NCBI GenBank assembly: GCA_015501585.1
Contig: JADNRY010000018.1
Coordinates: 248,001-312,000 of the forward strand
Reading direction: 5' to 3'
Length of the DNA: 64,000 bases
DNA from: Rhodocollybia butyracea
Taxonomy: Eukaryota > Basidiomycota > Agaricomycetes > Agaricales > Omphalotaceae
The translations under genes were made by a program, and so were the position numbers. Every line of letters starts with the position of its first letter. Position 1 is the first letter of the stretch. A model generated the notes under the pieces. That model was not told the DNA's origin. It did no database searches and saw only the letters and a list, made by a program, of their open reading frames with translations. This document shows positions 32,798 through 43,801 of this stretch, piece after piece.

Positions 32798-34430
32798 TCA
32801 AGACAGTTTTGCTCCAGTAAAGCTCGTATCCTCCTTCACAATATGGGCGACTTCACTTTCGACACTCCTCATCAGATGCTCTACGCCATGCTCAGGAGTC
32901 CAGCCTATCTTCCGAGAATTATTACCGCGGAAAAGACAGCTAGGAACAAAAAGTTTCAACACAGAAAATGCAGAAGAACTCTTGGAATAAACTCACTTCC
33001 CCGCCAATGACACTGGTACCATACCGACGTTACACTCCAAAACTTTCCCCATCGCAATCAGATCCTCCTCGGATGCAAGCGGGAGCGTATCGACAACGTC
33101 GAGGTTGTTCCGCTTCCGAAGCGCGTTCAGAATAGCGAGAGAAAGGTCTCTCCAACTGAAGGTTCCGTTTTCGGAGAAGTAAAAGCCTTTCTTGCCGTAG
33201 GGGGCTTCGAGACGGAGAAGACTAGAGAGAACTTGAGTATACAAAGCCGCTTGATCATCTATATGCATCAGCGCCCAGATCTGATAAAGCAAGCATAAAT
33301 GTCGGTCAAATACAAGCCAAATAAGTGGCTCACCGTGTTTGTTTTGTCTACTTGGTAAAGCTGGCCTAGAGCACGGGCGACACGAACGATGGCAACGTTC
33401 TGTATGGATATTTTGTTCCCAAATCCTTTACCCGGTCCGTCTGTAAAGCATAAAGGTGGATCAATCGTACGAGTTTGACGCTGATAATGGATATAAGTTG
33501 AAGGACTCACAGACCATAGGAGGTGCAACTATATATGACCGGACCCCCTTGCTTTCAGCAAAATCGATGATTCGATTGTTCAACAAAACAAACTAGATAA
33601 TAACTCAGAACCTGCTGGACAAAAAATGTGAGATACAAATACAAACTTGTTTCATAACTGGATGGGTAGTGTTGAGCGCAGATACTGTGCCATACACATC
33701 GCCGTCGTCGTTCAAAAAGCCAGATTGGTCCATGCCGACGTGACTCGAAAACATTTTGGCGCCACTTGTCTGGGGAAAATGGAGTAAATTCGGATGGACC
33801 ATCGAAAGCAAAGAAAACATACGTGGACAAAATGGACAGGCACATTGAGCTTCTCTTTGACGATGGCCAGAGCTTCTATACACGGTTCCGCGACAGCGAA
33901 TTGACGAGCGTCGACAGTTTCAATCACGACAGATACTGTAAAGGTTACGAGGTCAAGCATTGGGGAGAATTCATTTGAGTGACCTTACTTGAATTGCTGA
34001 CTATGAGTTCCTTCATCGTCTCTCCATCTTGAACATCTCCGACCAAAGGAGTAACATTCCCGCCTAGTTCGTGAACTTTCGTTACCTGTTCAGTCTTGCG
34101 CACCAGCGTATACAGCTTGATCTTGTTGGCTTCCAAGTCAAATTTGGTAAGTAGGTGGACCAGCACGCTTCCTCCCCTGCCGGATGATCGATTAAGTCCT
34201 GTTGTAGATCAAAGACGATAGAACTCACTTACAGATACCCTGATGCACCAGTCAATAGAATGAAGTAATTTCCTGGGCATGTCGGTAAGTACTGGAGACG
34301 GTCAAAATATCCAAGTCGAATGAGTTTGGTCAACGAAAGTAAGTAACGGTGTTGTCGGTAGTGGCGAACTACAACATCGCTAATTCTATTCGGCAGAAAT
34401 CTTAAATATGCATCAAAAATATTACCCACG
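32798..34430 (-). CDS. NAD(P)-binding Rossmann protein, epimerase/dehydratase-like (atypical SDR)
   Basis: FILLTGASGYL (exon ending 34233) joins GGSVLVHLLTKF (exon starting 34176), giving the TGxxGxxGG dinucleotide-binding motif. The next exons carry YTLVRK and PLVGDVQDGE (34176-33989), VVIETVDARQFAVAEPCIEA (from 33935) and VHFVH spliced to TSGAKMFSSHVG (33823/33769). They continue with NNRIIDFAESKGVRSYIVAP, GKGFGNKISIQNVAIVRVA, and WALMHIDDQAALYTQVLSSL. The last exon, with SRKIGWTPEHGVEHLM, stops at 32798. At least six introns are present. This layout fits cytosolic NmrA/epimerase-type oxidoreductases of unknown substrate. The first exon is not resolved: no ATG lies in frame just before FILLTG, so a small upstream exon is likely. 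Confidence 0.7.
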
Positions 34431-35176
34431 CAATCTCACAGGCTGCTGGCTGTCAATCATCGCGCAATCTCAGAAGCCTTGTGATGCCTAAGTGGCCTGA
34501 GATATCAGTGAATGTGATAAGGTACAGGACAGGAACCCCTATTAGTAGATGCATACGTCTGTGTTCCCAAAACTCCTCGCAAAGATGGAACCAATGAGTC
34601 CAGATATTTGTCCTCTGTTGTTTTCCCCCGACCGAAAAAGGGTATTATGGCGACCACGAAAAAAGTCTCAGTATCTACAGCCATAAAAGGTCCTATAAAA
34701 TAGCATCTCAGTTCCCAGCTATTTTTACCAATGTTGCATAGTCAATAAATTATCTCAGTAATTTAGGTACATTCCTAGAGATGCATCAATCTCAAAGTTC
34801 TGCTCACGGAGTCGCCATACAAGTTCAGGTCAAAATTGCTCTGTCTGAGTAGACAGGTGTTGGATGCTTGAAGTCAAGGTCTTCGTTGTACACACCATGT
34901 TATGTAGGCCTGGTCTATCCTTTTTATATTGTCATCGCGAGCACCTATGTAAAAAGTCAAGGGTATTGCGGGAACCAGACATTTTTCTAAAATGTTGCGC
35001 TCCCGTGTACAAACTTTCCCGCAACCCATGGTACAAGGTGGTATAGTCACTCATGGAAGGAAAGAAGAAACCAGCCAGGTGGTTCTTAATGTTCCTATGT
35101 CAATACAAACGATGAAACGGAAATCGTTCACAAGGTGCTATTATTCACATCACAGTACAGTTGAACAAACATCAGA
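34431..35176. other. Intergenic
   Basis: No gene recognised. The sequence at 34495-34555 (GGACAGGAACCCCTATTAGTAG) resembles the repeat at 57.2-57.4 kb. Confidence 0.4.
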
Positions 35177-35974
35177 CTAAAGATTATCCTGTGCAATTCC
35201 AGGATAAGCCCTATACAGGCGCCATTTGCGCAAGCTGGAAATGCGCGCAGCGATAGGTATCGAAGATATAATTGCTTCGGTAGTGGGAGCAGAAGCTGCA
35301 TCTGCAGTAACATATTCTGTTGAAAATTTTGATAAAGAGAATGAAAATCAATTGAAGCTCTGACGGACCGTGAACGGCAAAGTACTTGTCAACAACTTTG
35401 CATCTGGACCTGGAGGAACAGATACACCCGTCTTGAGATTATCAATACAATTGAACAGTCTCGTCCTGACCCATCCTTGAGTATATTTCAATTCCTCAAC
35501 GGCTTTATTAAACCATTGCTTCGCCTTCTCCTCATCACTTCCGAGACCATGGGTGATCACTCCTTGCTTGGATTTTCGGATGCTAGCGAGGTCGTAAGTG
35601 ACGACTTGCCAGAATCACTGACTGATTCAGAAGTCTGGCGATCCAGGATACTCAAGCGTTTTACGAGATCGCTTCACGAGGACTACGATTTGCACGCAGG
35701 CGTGTATAAGACTCGTGCGAGAACGTCGCCGTATCGTCAACATCGTATAGCGCAGTCCAAGAAGGGACTTGGCCGTCCACACAGAGATACCTTGCGCCAG
35801 TGAGGAAAGAATGTAGGTGATTCAGGCGTAACGGGACGTGCTCATTATCGTACCAATCTTGCGGAGAGGCAATTAATACAGAACCAGATCTATATCGAAC
35901 AGCATACCTTGAAATTCATCAAGAGTTACGAGGCTGCCAGGCTCAGAGTAAACAACTAAGAAGCCTACGGGCAT
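35177..35974 (-). CDS. EthD-like / dimeric alpha-beta-barrel protein, frameshifted
   Basis: Exon 1 (from 35974) reads MPVGFLVVYSEPGSLVTLDE and ends FQ. An intron (GTATGC to CGCAAG) joins it to DWYDNEHVPLRLNHLHSFLT. GARYLCVDGQ, ALYDVDDTATFSHESYTRLR and ANRSPREA follow. A missing base at GAAGCGATC then breaks the frame; the shifted frame continues DLVKRLSILDRQTSES and VITHGLGSDEEKAKQWFNKA, then GWVRTRLF. Another shift near 35380 leads to KYFAVHG, and a final exon ends at 35177. The two halves each resemble an EthD/stress-responsive A/B-barrel unit, as in fungal proteins of about 230 residues. The true catalytic role is unknown. With two or more shifts, the gene is either dead or mis-assembled. 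Confidence 0.6.
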
Positions 35975-37431
35975 TGTGGTAGTGGTGACTGGTCGAGGAA
36001 AATACACTCGTCACGTGCTAGAATATCTGTCTCACAAGTTCGGACCGCTCGCTCACACGCGTAGAAGTCACACCAAATGTACAAAAAAATCGCTCGTTTC
36101 GTGCGCCTGTGGAGACCTGACACAGCCTCACCCCTTATTTGGAGTCGGGACACCGGAGCGTTGATGCCGGCTGTCAGCGGAAGGTCAAGGGTTCGAGCCT
36201 CAGAGGACAGTTATTCCAGAGTACATCTTCCTCACCTATGTATAGCTTTCAGCTTAATAGATAACTTGCACAGAGTGAGCTGCTATCAAAGCAGACTGAA
36301 CTACTGTTCTATATCATTGCTCAGCACTGTATCTGAACCTACCTTTACATGCTGTTCTGCCTTTTTTTCTTCCCTAATACTTATGTACATTGCTTGAGCC
36401 TTGGAGCTTGACTGTATTCTTCAGTATAAGTAGATTACATCTTTAGTATGGGGATATTAGTATAATCTATTGTTACAATTTGACCAAGATGAATAATTTG
36501 ACAATCTGTCAGAAGAAAAATCTGAATTTTGGGCATTTTTGCCTTTGAGGAGCCAGTTGTACATAGTGCCTTGTAGCGCTTGTCCAGCGGGACTCAGATA
36601 ACCTAAATTCTAATACTTGATCCAATGCGTGCCATCTTGCATGCCATTCACTGCCATAGTACATTTACCGTTCAAAACTTATGGAAATTAGCATAATTTT
36701 TAGTTCAAGACTTTCGCCAAAGTTGTATGTAGCTCTTGCTTGCTTCAAACATTTCTAGAATCTATATACAAAAAAAAACGAGCTTGCTTCGTTGTTTCGA
36801 TTCGATTAGCGCCTCTTAGCGCGCGTAGAAGCGTGTTGTTGTTTTGTCATCTTGAATTTCATTGGCTGTGTCCTGAGTCAAAAAAGGCAATTTGTACTCA
36901 GGACTTGAAAACTTGAAAACCGAATGCGGACTCAAGCTCATCGTGTGTACTGTGCTCAATTTATCAATTTCCAGCTAAAAATCCGAGATTTGAGTGCTAC
37001 ATAAGGTAAATAAAATCCTTCTTTCTTCTTTCTTTTTCTTTCTTTTTCAAACTTGAAAAAACTTGAAAAATTCGCTCTCTCCACAGACTCACGACATAAG
37101 CCAAAAAATCAGCTCGAGTGAAAAAAATACCGATCTAACACTTTTCGGGCAAAAAATCACTTGTTATTGATTTGTTGAGCGAGAGTTCGTCATTCAGTGC
37201 GTTTTCGCAATTTCAGTGTAACTGAACGAACATATTTCAGTGAAAGTTCGCTGAACTATTAAGATTCACTTGTATTTTCACTAACAAGTGATGTTTTTGC
37301 TGAAATGTGGTCAATCACTTCAACCATTCACTCGAGCCGATTTTTTTGTACTTTTGATGTGAGTTGTGCAGACTCAACCTCTTTACAGCTGACGAAACTA
37401 AGCATTTATTTATATCACTATTGACCCCAAT
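35975..37431. other. Intergenic, about 1.45 kb
   Basis: No gene recognised. It includes a T/C-rich simple stretch (TTCTTTCTTTTTC) at 37018-37050, repeats of AACTTGAAAA (36900, 37050) and a small inverted repeat (37149-37300). Confidence 0.45.
37149..37300. repeat. Small inverted repeat, possible MITE remnant
   Basis: GCAAAAAATCACTTGTTA (37149-37166) and the inverse complement of GCAAAAACATCACTTGTTA (37282-37300) enclose about 115 bp rich in CAGTG/AACTGAAC words. No clear target duplication was found. Confidence 0.35.
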
Positions 37432-39885
37432 TTACTTTTGCATATGCAAGACGATAACATGCGAACCACCAGGAACGCTCAGCTTTGTTCCCTTCACATC
37501 TTTTGCAGATCCATCTATGGAAACATCGCCTGCACCAGGAAGAGTTACCGTCCCGTTAGTTCCACTCGGAGTATCAATGGCCAATGTAAAAGTAGTGTTG
37601 TCAGTCAAGGTCCAGTTTGCTCCAAACCATCCCAGACCTGTCTCAAAGCCACCCTGAGCAGCGGTCAAACCGCTCAACACTGGCGCTACGGACCAAGTGG
37701 CTCCCTGAGGTGAGGTCACCATTAAGCCCACTAAATAGAAGGTCAAAGAGAATGTAGGTCCAGTCGCCCATCCGTGCGCGTGGCTAGTGTATGTGTGGTC
37801 AAAGTCATATCCCGCAGCCGAACGATATCTATAAACAGAGATTCAGAACAATTTAGACTGTTGACAACTTTGCACTAGCCCTAGAGATCCGTTTGCTGTG
37901 AAACCTTCAAGCATCGTGGATTGCACCGAGATATTCGTATACAGCATATAGCCCCACTCTCGGTGAAGCAAGTCGAGTGCGCGTTCCCCTTGACCGGCGA
38001 TGAAATGTGCTTGGAGCTATAAATTTTGAAAAACCTTCGAAAGAATTAATACCTCGACGACTTACTTCAAATCCGCCAACAAATGGGATGATCGTATCGT
38101 TCAACTAAAAAAACTTGAATTAAACTCAGATACAAGGCTAAAGTTTTTGAGACTCGCCTCTGGACTGAGTGGTCCAATATCTGTCCAAAACTGTGTCAAT
38201 CCCTCACTGATTGATTGAATTTGACTGCTATTATTAGTGAGATTGAACAGTACCGCCAAGGAATTGCCGTCTTGGGGATTAACGTTGTCTAAATTGAATG
38301 TACGTATTCAAAAGGACATTGCTTATTGACACCAAAACCACATACCATATCGTTGTCCATGAACATACCCGCTGTCTCATTCCAGAGCAGTTTATTGTAC
38401 GCTTCCTTAATGGAAGAGGCGTTGGTAACATACTCAGCAGCAAGGCTGGTATGCCCTAGTGTCGTGGCCAGCTCCGAGGCCGTAATCAAAGTCTAAGACG
38501 AAGATATTTGAATGTTTATGTGCGCCCACGTTAAGTATCAATCGTACCTGGTACAACAGTGCATTCGCTGCCGAGTTATGACCCTGTCCGTCGACTCTAC
38601 CCCAATCATTGGAAAAGGAGACCGGCACGTTCATCAACCCAGTCTCATCGACTTGGCTTTGTAGGAAAGACAGCGCAAACGTATAATTGGCCCAAACTTG
38701 TTCTACGAAGTTCAAATCTCCAGTGTAGAGGTAAACACTGTGTGTGCCGATTAAGGACCAACAAATGTAGGTGTCGCTACCCATAGCATTGATCGGAGGA
38801 CCAGAGTATTGCAAAGCTCCGGTTGTGGGTTTTGCGTCGAAAACATGACCAACAAAGAGTTTTGTGAGGATTGGAGGTCGAAGGTGGAGACTAGTTCAGT
38901 GTGAGTGGATATACCCATATCGCCGGGCCAGATATTCCTTGATTAAAATTTGAGCTTATCGCCTCTGTGAAGGTCAGAAATTACCTGTCTCGCTTTGCGC
39001 CGTCAACGAGAATGGTACCTTCAACTGGACCACCAGTTGCGTTATTCGCCCAACCTTTGAGAATTTCAATCGGTGAGGGTGAGATCTACCGAGCATCATT
39101 CAATCATACCTCCTCCTACGGGGCACGGCTGCTGCCTAGCTTGATGCGAGTCTATCGTATTCATCTGCACCGTATACGCTCCGCCGTACCACAGTTTGGT
39201 CAAAAATTCTGGGTCATGAAATCCAGTGGTATCTGTGGCGAAGAAGTATCCGGTGTAAGCACTTAAATCCTCCAATTGTGGCATAAACGTCACGTTCAAT
39301 GCGACATTTGAGATTGTAACAGGCTCCTCGCCATTGGACACAATGGTTAGGAAGCGGAATCCACCCCGTTGATCTCCAACAGTTTGAGTGAATGTTTCAT
39401 TAGACGTAAGAGGAGGAAGAGAAAGCACCCCATCTGAATCTTCGAGAAAAGAGGTAAAACATGAATCATCTGATGTTGTAGGAGATATGAACAATGGAGA
39501 TTCCGTGAAAGAGAGGGACACGGCAGAAGAAGATGTAGCAGAGTTAACCTGAAAGGATAGTCTTCCCCCTACCTTTCGAGGAAAGTTAGTCAAATTCATT
39601 CTGATTCAAGGCTATACTTACTTCTTGGCCAAAGTCTAAAACAACATGCGAACCGTTTCCTGCGATTGTAGCGCCTTTGGTAGGCCTTGTATTTCCTATA
39701 AGATTCTCCGCTCCTGTTACTTGACCTACAGTTGAACGAACTGATTTTGGAGCAACGCTTCTTGTGGATGGAGCAAAATTAAAAGCATCCCATGGGCCAG
39801 CGGGGGCCAACGCCGTTACTGAGACTGCGAAAAGCAGGGCAATGAAGGATATTGGTGCCATGATGAGTGTCCAGGACATGCTCAT
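37432..39885 (-). CDS. GH78 alpha-L-rhamnosidase-like secreted enzyme, copy 1
   Basis: GH78 enzymes remove terminal alpha-L-rhamnose from plant glycosides and pectin side chains outside the cell. The start at 39885 (or 39861) gives a signal peptide (MAPISFIALLFAVSVTALAP). Order of blocks: VVLDFGQE; GGRLSFQVNS; GYFFATDTTGFHDPEFLTK, LWYGGAYTVQMNTIDSHQ; NIWPGDMGIS, resembling the acid-residue region of the six-hairpin domain; SDTYICWSLIGTHSVYLYTG; NDWGRVDGQGHNS; FWTDIGPLSPE; HAHGWATGPT; and a C-terminal beta domain (GLGWFGANWTLTDNTTF) ending in LHMQK. At least eight exons are present. One base is missing at 38827-38830 relative to copy 2 (FSTQ/PTTGALQ junction), so this copy may be inactive. A tandem paralog lies at 41.4 kb. 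Confidence 0.75.
38326..38714. repeat. 389-bp tract identical to 42277-42665
   Basis: Read base by base, this tract shows no difference from the second GH78 gene across parts of two exons, the whole intron between them (GTACGATT to TCTTAG) and part of the next intron. Sequence immediately outside differs frequently, including at the first positions on both sides. Confidence 0.9.
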
Positions 39886-41389
39886 TCGACGTCTTTTATG
39901 TAGTGTGGAGTCAGTCTATCAGGTCAATCAGCAGGTGCTATCCACCATGAGCTCAAGTGTGGCCAGCTGAACTTGACGGATGTGCCGGCAGTTGCGACTT
40001 CGTCATGAGACGGATGGTAATATGATTAGTGACACAGCCCTGCGTATGATTCGAACTTCGAAGATGAACTTTCCAGCCGTGGTACTCACAATCCCACTGT
40101 ACAGGGTTTCACATGTTTCAGTGACGTACAACGAACAAAATAGAAACCACAGACGTATTCATTTTCCACCTTCAAATAATCTTCCCTGTTCAGTGCATGT
40201 CACATTTGGCGTATTTCGAGGTAGGAAGAATGTTATTCCGACCAGTCGTGGCTTCAAAGGAACGTGCATGAACGTTACTTTTTTCTTCACTCTCGTGAGT
40301 TCTGGCTTGCGAGACTACATGAACTTGGCACTCGTGGTCCCGAAAAGAACACCTGGACGGGACTATGAATATGTTTTTCAAGTGATCGACATACAGAGGT
40401 TTCACTCACCGGTAATCTCCTGAGCTAACTTGAACTTCGCCACATCGTTATTGCCGCTGGCGTTCTTGAAAAGTTCCTGCTCCTTCCGCTTTCCCAGGAC
40501 TACGTACATGAAAGTTTGCTTGGAAATGATGACCACAATATACAAGTGTACACCAAAGTTGAGTCTGGCGCCGCCGATACAAAAGTCAAGATAGCAAAGT
40601 ATACTTGGTCAAAATTACCACAACCATTGCGATTATCATGTGCGGATCCAATTGATACGGTTGGTAGATCACGACGCCTTCAAATTGCAGTGAGAGCGGG
40701 AGTATCAGTTACAAGTCGCAAGAGTGAGTGGCGGCGCCAAGGTGGCTAAGTTTAACAGGTCAAAGCCCACTATTATCGATCAACGAGATGAGTTCGACAC
40801 TTAGTATATGCTTAAATTAGAACCTGAATAAGGTATACAGTTTGTTACTAGTCCTTGCGGTTCAAGTTGAGAAATCAATGGTTTACCAGGGGTTGAGAAG
40901 TCAATAGTAAACCTCGTGTTCTCTATCCCGCATGGTCTACACCGCTAGAGACTGGCACACCGGTACCGAGCGATTTACCGGGGTGCTGCTCTAGAGCCTC
41001 TAGCTCCACCATTCGCTCAAATGGATCCTGCACCGTCAGGTTGGTTTAACACTGACACGTCCTTCTGATCAAATTATTCTACCGAGTTAAGTCGGTTTTC
41101 GAGTAGCAAAGACTGCGAAAGTATAATCGGTACAACTTCACTCGGTGAGAGTTAACCCAAAAGTAGTGTGGGCATTTTGGTATACCTTGGATAAGCCAGT
41201 TAAATTTAGCTGGGAACCGTCAACCTTCTTTGCACTTCGCTGGACATGGAGACTAGAAAACATTACAGTTTATAATCATAGGGGTCGTGAGTCCAGAGAA
41301 AATTTTAATCAACTAAAAACAGTCTCCAGATGGCCAAAATTGAATATTGAATGCCACACACCATGATGTACAATACCATTCACTCGAAT
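39886..41389. other. Spacer between the tandem GH78 genes
   Basis: About 1.5 kb serving as the upstream region of copy 1 and downstream region of copy 2. Frames of up to 147 codons lack domains. Repeated GTTAAG/AACCGACTTAACTCGG-type words occur near 41080-41150. No gene was recognised. Confidence 0.45.
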
Positions 41390-43801
41390 TTATATCCGTA
41401 AGATGATAATATGCGAACCACCAGGAAGGCTCAGCTCTGTTCCATTCATATCTGTTGCAGAGCCATCTATGGATACATCACCTGCACCAGGAAGAGTTAC
41501 CATCCCATTAGTTCCACTTGGAGTATCAATCACCAATCTAAAAGTAGTTTTGTCAGTGAATGTCCAGTTTGCTCCAAACCATCCCAAGTTTGTTTCAAAG
41601 CCTCCCTGAGCAGCAGTCAAACCGCTCAACACCGGCGCTACGGACCAAGTGGCTCCCTGAGATGAGGTCACCATTAAGCCCACTAGATAAAAGATCAAAG
41701 AAAATGTAGGTCCGGTCGCCCATCCATGCGCATTGCTGGTGAATGAGTGGTCAAAGTCCGCTCCTGCGGCCGAACGATACCTAAGAACAGAGTTAGAATA
41801 TTTTCGAAGTCTTGCAGGTTCGCACTAGCCCTAGAGATCCGTTTGCCGTAAAACCTTCAAGCATCGTAGATTGCACCGAGATATTCGTATACAGCATATA
41901 GCCCCACTCTCGGTGGAGCAAGTCGAGTGCGCGTTTCCCTTGACCAGCGATGAAATGTGCTTGAAGCTATAGATATTGAATAACCTTCCCAAAGAATTCA
42001 TATATCTTGACAACTCACTTCGAATCCGCCAACAAATGGGATAATCGTATCGTTCAGCTATCAGCTCAAATTAATCTCAAATCCGAGGTCAGAATCTTGG
42101 AAACTCGCCTCTGGACTGAGTGGTCCAATATCTGTCCAAAACTGTGTCAATCCCTCACTAATCGATTGAATCTGACTGCCATTATTTGTAAGATTGAACA
42201 GTACCGCCAAGGAATTGCCGTCTTGGGGATTAACGTTGTCTGTATTAAACGTAAGTATTCAAAACGGCATTGCTAGTTGACACCAAAACCACATACCATA
42301 TCGTTGTCCATGAACATACCCGCTGTCTCATTCCAGAGCAGTTTATTGTACGCTTCCTTAATGGAAGAGGCGTTGGTAACATACTCAGCAGCAAGGCTGG
42401 TATGCCCTAGTGTCGTGGCCAGCTCCGAGGCCGTAATCAAAGTCTAAGACGAAGATATTTGAATGTTTATGTGCGCCCACGTTAAGTATCAATCGTACCT
42501 GGTACAACAGTGCATTCGCTGCCGAGTTATGACCCTGTCCGTCGACTCTACCCCAATCATTGGAAAAGGAGACCGGCACGTTCATCAACCCAGTCTCATC
42601 GACTTGGCTTTGTAGGAAAGACAGCGCAAACGTATAATTGGCCCAAACTTGTTCTACGAAGTTCAGATCTCCGGTATAGAGATAAACGTTATGTGTGCCG
42701 ATTAAGGACCAACAGATGTAGGTGTCACTGCCTACAGCATTGATCGGAGGGCCAGAGTATTGCAAAGCTCCAGTCGTAGGGTCTTGAGTTGAAAACATGA
42801 CCAACAAAGAGTTTTGTGAGGATTGGAGGTCGAATGTGGAGACTAGCTCGGTGTGGGTGGATATGCCCATATCGCCGGGCCAGATGTTCCTGCGGAAGAT
42901 TGAGCATATCGCTTCTCGTATGTAGAGCATTACCTGTCCCGCTTTGCGGCATCAACAAGGATAGTACCTTCGACCGGACCACCAGTCGCATTGTTCGCCC
43001 AACCTGTGAGAAATTCAATCAATGAGGAGATCCATGGTTACATCATACCTCCTCCCACAGGGCACGGCTGCTGCCTAGCTTGATGCGAGTCTATCGTATT
43101 CATCTGCACCGTATACGCTCCGCTGTACCACAGTTTGGTCAAAAATTCTGGGTCATGAAATCCAGTGGTATCGGTGGCGAAGAAGTATCCGGTGTAAGCT
43201 CTCAAATCCTCCAACTGTGGCATAAATGTTATGTTCAATACAATATTGGAAATTGTGACAGGCTCTTCGCCATTGGACACAATGGTTAGGAAGCGGAATC
43301 CACCCCGTTGATCTCCGACAGTTTGAGTGTAAGTTTCATTAGACGTCAAAGGAGGGAGGGAAAGCACGCCATCAGAGTCTTCGAGAAAAGAGGCCACACA
43401 GGAATCATCGGAAGTCGTAGGAGATATGAAAAGCGGAGATTCCGTGAAAGAAAGGGACAAGGCAGAAGAAGATGTAGCAGAGTCGATCTGAATGGATAGT
43501 CTTCCTCCTACCTTTCGAATGAAGTTAGTTTAAGCTGTTGCAATTCAAAAGTACTCACTTCTTGTCCAAAATCTAAAACAACATACGAGCCATTTCCCGC
43601 GATAGTAGCACCTTTGGTCGACATTGTATTCCCTATAAGATTCTCCGCTCCTGTTACTTGACCTACAGTTAAACGTACTGATTTTGGAGTAACGCCTCTT
43701 GTGGACGAAGCAAGGTTAAAAGCATCCCAGGGGCCAGCAGGAGCCACCGCTGCCACTGAGACTGCAATAAGAAGGACAACAACGAAAGATACGAATACCA
43801 T
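41390..43801 (-). CDS. GH78 alpha-L-rhamnosidase-like secreted enzyme, copy 2
   Basis: It has the same exon order as copy 1. The start at 43801 gives a signal peptide (MVFVSFVVVLLIAVSVAAVA) followed by APAGPWDAFNLASSTRGV. An ATG slightly upstream (matching the copy 1 start) is followed at once by TGA, so 43801 is preferred. Blocks seen include VVLDFGQE, GYFFATDTTGFHDPEFLTK, NIWPGDMGISTHTELVS, FSTQDPTTGALQYSG (intact here), SDTYICWSLIGTHNVYLYTG, NDWGRVDGQGHNS, and a C-terminal beta domain ending IIILRI. I find no frameshift in the exons examined, so this copy is the better candidate for an active enzyme. Many N-glycosylation sequons (NXS/T) suit an extracellular protein. Confidence 0.8.
42277..42665. 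repeat. 389-bp tract identical to 38326-38714
   Basis: Partner of the identical tract in GH78 copy 1; it includes an identical 55-nt intron. Confidence 0.9.

Noticed and set aside
36140..36215. Possible tRNA because of GGGTTCGAGCCTC
   Set aside because: The bases around the loop do not form a 5-bp T stem, and no acceptor or anticodon stem fits.
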